From the NCBI GenBank assembly GCA_013396915.1, contig VWZL01000008.1, forward strand, positions 118,869 through 182,868: DNA of 64,000 nucleotides. The letters run 5' to 3'. The position numbers were made by a program, and so were the translations under genes. Source of the DNA: Stercorarius parasiticus (Eukaryota > Chordata > Aves > Charadriiformes > Stercorariidae). This document shows, in pieces, positions 62,297 to 64,000 of the stretch (the first letter of the stretch is position 1; the number at the start of each line of letters is the position of its first letter). A model generated the notes under the pieces. It ran no database searches, had not been told where the DNA came from, and worked only from the letters and a program-made list of their open reading frames with translations.

Positions 62297-64000
62297 CTGA
62301 ACAGCCTGCCTGAAAAGCTCCAGGGTCGCTTTTCTGCGTGTTTTGATGGTCTACGCTGTCTGTTTCCTCTGCTTTTATTACACACTCTTTGCCCTTAATT
62401 ACTAGCTGAAAGAAGTAAAGAAATGTAAATTAGGCACTCATTTTAGGAGAGAGAAAGGAAATAGAGCTATATAGGACATCCCAGAGCTATGCGGTGCCTC
62501 TTTTGAAAAGCCCTACTGTCAGTTACTACAGGCAATACAGTATTTGTCACCCTAGTCTAATGGTGAGATCCACTAGTGCTAGCAGAATCCAGGCACCTGC
62601 TCGTCTCCGTTAATACAAGCAGTTTTGGTATGTAAGGAAGGAGAAACCCATGAGTTTTGCCCATTGCAACATCCACAGAGGTCACCAGCACTGCTCTAAT
62701 TGCATTGATCTGAAGACTGCTGTGTCACGCACAGTATAAGGTGAGCTAGCCACAATATTCCTAGAGGCTGTGTGGAGTGAAATACTAGTAGCACCAAAAT
62801 CAGACACAATTCATAGTTGTTTTCAATAGTAAAGTTTTATAGAACAGATAAAATGCCTGTTTGAAAAACTAAATTCCTCTATCATTCCTCACTCTGTTGT
62901 CACATTCATTACACAAGTAAACTAGTGCAGTATTCTCAAAAAACACAAATTCTACATAGTGTTATGTTGTATCGACCATTGAATAAACTTGACTAAGAGT
63001 ATATATGAAGGCTTATAATAAAGACAAGTTTATGAAACAGCATTTATGCTGCTGTTACAGGACAAAGAGGAAATGTCACAGTTATGATTGCTTAACTGTA
63101 ATAGAAAATTCATCCAAGCAATCTGGACAATATGTTTATCCTTTTAATATCTACATACCAGATTCTGCAAATATTTTACAACAGTTTTCTTTAGTATTAC
63201 CTATATTTTTTAAAGCTAAAAGTAATATGTTATATGAATTGACAAACTTGTGAAGTCCAGTATATCATGATTCCCAAAACTGAAGAAGCATCGTGAGATC
63301 ACTCTATATACTTTGCTTTCTAGAACATATTTTAAAGGTTTATTTAAATTTAAAGATGAGAAGTCCAGTTCTTCAAATATGACTCATAATTTGGTACACA
63401 TTGCTCCATTCCTGTACGTTCATGCATCTTTTCCAGTTCTCTTAAAATTTTCATACTGAAGCTCAGTGTAAATACAAGTCCAGTCCTGTAATGATTATTA
63501 GGAGTAAGTATTTCTAATCTTGTGTGATTTTTCCCTTATACTACTGCTTTCTGTAGGAAGATGCTCAAAGAGGAAGTTCCCCTTGCAGTTTCCCCTGGAG
63601 ACTTCTACAGCTGGGTATGCAAATGAACAAAAAATGCAATACATTGCACAGCATGACAAAGACACTAAACTCTTAGAAGACCATTCATCTTATATCTAAA
63701 ACTATAAAGCTTTAGTTTACAAGTGCCAGCATTGATTGCCAGAACTATTGATGAGGTATGGATGTCCACTTCCCTTGTAAAGCCCTGAAGATGTCAGACA
63801 TAATAGTAAATACTTGTTATCTCCTGAGATGGATTTCATCAACTACACAGATTTGCTAAGTATGTATGTTGGTTTGCTAAAGAAATGAGCGTTCTCAAAA
63901 CGGGATTGACAGCAAGCCAGGAAGTCACCAAAAGATCAGATGTCAAATCCATAGGTCACAAGAACCTGGTTGAAAATGGGAAAAACTATCAAAGGCATCT

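Larger units (their letters stand above)
59313..64000. other. AT-rich desert with a CTCF-like site
   Basis: No gene is supported. The notable items are a T14 run at 59787-59800, an A14 plus (AG)n run at 60912-60945, a CTCF-like motif at 60833-60845, a (CCAGGCAG)2 plus inverted TGCCTGG at 61580-61607, an A-rich/(AAAC)n stretch at 62188-62296 and an octamer at 63617-63624. Confidence 0.5.

Noticed and set aside
62048..62385. Overlapping Phe-rich minus-strand open frames of 79-99 codons
   Set aside because: They are translations of an A-rich low-complexity tract on the complementary strand.
1..64000. Prokaryotic-type systems (CRISPR arrays, toxin-antitoxin, phage defence, operons)
   Set aside because: There are no regularly spaced repeats, no compact same-strand gene arrays and no ribosome-binding sites. 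The repeats present are those of a bird genome.

Overview
The window looks like vertebrate nuclear DNA, almost certainly from a bird. Two things point there. First, there are five fragments of CR1-type LINEs, the dominant avian retrotransposon, some with reverse-transcriptase reading frame and some with the typical CR1 3' tail of TTCTGTG/ATTCTATG-like octamers. Second, there are three long terminal repeats of the TGTCCTGG...ACCACGACA type that litter bird genomes and that I associate with class III (ERVL-like) endogenous retroviruses. The rest is AT-rich single-copy-looking DNA. There are no bacterial signals: no operons, Shine-Dalgarno sites, rRNA, CRISPR or phage genes. Family names come from memory of repeat consensus sequences, not from a database search.

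Layout. 1-454: a CR1 3' piece (+) abutting an LTR remnant (-). 455-4856: unique AT-rich DNA with a GC-richer patch at 2990-3290. 4857-5292: a near-complete solo LTR (-). 5293-12464: unique DNA with a CR1 tail (-) at 9685-9944. 12465-12545: a small CR1 tail (-). 13989-15360: an unexplained GC-richer block. 16851-17215: a CpG-containing patch with an expanded-spacing REST/NRSF (RE1)-like site. 18135-18749: a full-length solo LTR (+). 19540-20130: a possible older repeat. 25623-26464: the longest CR1 copy (+), carrying a broken reverse-transcriptase reading frame, with a perfect inverted repeat at its 5' junction. 26465-41133: a long desert. 41134-41582: an exon-like segment and a hairpin. 45744-46217: two exon-like segments separated by a short GT-AG interval. 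46218-58914: a desert with scattered motifs. 58915-59312: a CR1 3' end (+). 59313-64000: a desert with a strong CTCF-like motif at 60833-60845.

No protein-coding gene could be supported. The open frames found here are at most about 121 codons, which is expected by chance in 64 kb of AT-rich DNA read in six frames. Except for those inside CR1, none shows a recognisable domain. The window is best read as a gene desert or a very large intron. Its function, if any, would be regulatory, so most findings are candidate regulatory sites, DNA secondary structures, exon-like segments and junctions of dead mobile elements. I looked for a hidden new system and did not find one. I rank the items below by how much they exceed what I would expect by chance, and none is proven.
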